DNA from: Caenibius sp964466155
GTDB taxonomy: Bacteria > Pseudomonadota > Alphaproteobacteria > Sphingomonadales > Sphingomonadaceae
Length of the DNA stretch: 22,770 nt
Direction: 5' to 3'
NCBI GenBank assembly: GCA_964466155.1
Contig: CAYXMY010000044.1
Location: 1-22,770 of the forward strand
Shown here in pieces: positions 21,777 through 22,770 of the stretch. A model generated the notes under the pieces. That model was not told the DNA's origin, ran no database searches, and worked only from the letters and a program-made list of their open reading frames with translations. Within the stretch, counting starts at the first letter, position 1. Each line of letters begins with the position of its first letter. The translations under genes were made by a program, and so were the position numbers.

Positions 21777-21804
21777 GGGGATGGATTTTTCCGGATTTAT
21801 CCCC
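21777..21804. repeat. Inverted repeat downstream of fabG
   Basis: GGGGAT at 21777-21782 and ATCCCC at 21799-21804 flank a 16-base loop with a T-run. It may be a weak terminator or mRNA end for the fab transcript. The 176-bp gap to dnaN otherwise shows only a weak CTTGCC-N17-TAAGGA promoter-like pair at 21833-21861. Confidence 0.3.
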
Positions 21805-21932
21805 AACTTCTCCTGCAAATCCGCCATTCCTGCTTGCCGCGCGCAATGTCGGCAGTAAGGATTGCACGTGTATTTCCAGGCGTCTGGTCGGCGATTCCTT
21901 CGCCGTGGGCGCGCAAGGGGGACCGGTAAACG

Positions 21933-22770
21933 ATGAAGGCCACGATCGAACGCGCAACGCTCCTGCGTTGCCTGTCCCATGTCCAGTCGGTGGTCGAACG
22001 CCGCAACACAATCCCGATTCTGTCGAATGTCCTGATCGAAGCGGCGGCGGACAACGCGCTGCGCATCATGGCGACGGACCTCGATCTGCAAGTGGTGGAA
22101 AGCCTTTCGGCGGTGGCGGTCGAAGTTCCCGGCGCGATCACCGTTTCGGCGCACCTGCTGTTCGATATCGCCCGCAAGCTGCCCGATGGCAGCCAGGTCA
22201 GCCTGGATGTGGCGGACAACCGGATGGTGGTGAAGTCGGGGCGCAGCCGCTTCTCGCTGCCCACCCTGCCGCGCGACGATTTCCCGGTCATCGTCGAAGG
22301 CGATCTGCCCACCAGCTTCGAGCTTTCGGCCAAGGCTCTGGCCGAACTGATCGACCGCACGCGCTTCGCCATTTCGACCGAGGAAACCCGTTACTATCTC
22401 AACGGCATCTTCCTCCATGTCGCGGATGACGAGTTGAAGGCCGCGGCCACCGATGGGCACCGTCTGGCGCGTTTCACGCTTGCCCGGCCCGATGGGGCGG
22501 AAGGCATGCCGGACGTGATCGTCCCGCGCAAGGCGGTGGCGGAACTGCGCAAGCTGCTCGAAGAATCGCTCGAAACCAATGTCGAGATCGATCTTTCGGC
22601 CAGCAAGATCCGCTTCACTCTGGGCGGGGAAAACGGCGTGGTGCTGACCAGCAAGCTGATCGACGGCACCTTCCCCGACTATACCCGCGTGATCCCGACC
22701 GGGAACGACAAGCTGCTCAAGCTCGATCCGCGCTCGTTCTACGAGGGCGTCGACCGCGTCGCGACGATCG
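21933..22770 (+). CDS. dnaN: DNA polymerase III beta subunit (sliding clamp), 5' part
   Basis: Ring-shaped processivity clamp that tethers polymerase III to DNA. The reading frame from ATG 21933 runs open to the window end, giving 279 residues, roughly three quarters of a typical 370-residue clamp. It starts MKATIERATLLRCLSHVQSV, then VERRNTIPILSNVLIEA, MATDLDLQVVES, SLPTLPRDDFP at the end of domain 1, FAISTEETRYYLNGIFLHV and ATDGHRLAR in domain 2, and FTLGGENGVVLTSKLIDGTFPDYTRVIP at the start of domain 3. These match DnaN closely. AAGGGGG lies about 11 bases upstream. No dnaA or recF is adjacent upstream, so dnaN is separate from the classic dnaA-dnaN cluster here. Confidence 0.97.
   Translation, partial: MKATIERATLLRCLSHVQSVVERRNTIPILSNVLIEAAADNALRIMATDLDLQVVESLSAVAVEVPGAITVSAHLLFDIARKLPDGSQVSLDVADNRMVVKSGRSRFSLPTLPRDDFPVIVEGDLPTSFELSAKALAELIDRTRFAISTEETRYYLNGIFLHVADDELKAAATDGHRLARFTLARPDGAEGMPDVIVPRKAVAELRKLLEESLETNVEIDLSASKIRFTLGGENGVVLTSKLIDGTFPDYTRVIPTGNDKLLKLDPRSFYEGVDRVATI

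Noticed and set aside
21797..21805. DnaA-box-like TTATCCCCA upstream of dnaN
   Set aside because: It differs from TTATCCACA at one position, is single, and lies within an inverted repeat after fabG; there is no cluster of boxes or AT-rich region to suggest an origin.

Overview
The window reads as a stretch of chromosome from a GC-rich alphaproteobacterium, most likely a sphingomonad (Novosphingobium/Sphingobium-like). This rests on gene neighbourhoods and protein flavours rather than a search: aroA divergent from a TIGR02300-type zinc-ribbon protein, bS16 and bL9 with long acidic tails, Ffh with a Gly-rich tail, and an alginate-export-type outer-membrane porin. Nearly all of it is housekeeping DNA with short intergenic gaps; no insertion sequence, phage gene, integrase or CRISPR array was seen.

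Layout. 1-625: 3' part of a YeiH-type putative sulfate exporter. 650-2906 (-): aroA, a small CBU_0592-like membrane protein and cmk, joined by two ATGA stop/start overlaps. 3073-3393 (+): TIGR02300 protein. 3607-3682: tRNA-Ala(GGC). 3849-8096 (+): ffh-rpsP-rimM-[vapB-vapC]-trmD-rplS, closed by a strong intrinsic terminator. A type II toxin-antitoxin pair with its own promoter and operator sits between rimM and trmD. 8201-9991 (+): a DUF1287 lipoprotein and asd. 10107-13245 (-): marR-emrA-emrB efflux operon. 13399-14154 (+): alpha/beta hydrolase. 14278-15489 (-): rpsF-rpsR-rplI. 15746-17128 (+): porin, preceded by a possible short upstream ORF. 17132-18553 (-): an atypical MurC-like Mur ligase, divergent from ldcA. 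18605-21756 (+): ldcA-fabD-unknown exported protein-fabG. 21933-22770 (+): dnaN, cut by the window end.

How the genes work together. The ffh operon combines signal-recognition-particle targeting, two ribosomal proteins (bS16, bL19), a 30S maturation factor and the tRNA m1G37 methyltransferase; the VapC nuclease is wired into this translation operon. The Mur ligase and LD-carboxypeptidase pair suggests murein recycling: LdcA trims tetrapeptide to tripeptide, and a Mur ligase could reattach peptide to UDP-MurNAc. fabD and fabG supply fatty-acid synthesis. aroA and asd supply aromatic and aspartate-family amino acids, and Asd also supplies diaminopimelate for murein.

Most worth a second look: the vapBC insertion with a GTATATAC operator over its promoter, the non-canonical Mur ligase beside ldcA, the short upstream ORF before the porin, the hairpin at the trmD/rplS junction, the exported unknown between fabD and fabG, and the possible displacement of rpsA from behind cmk.
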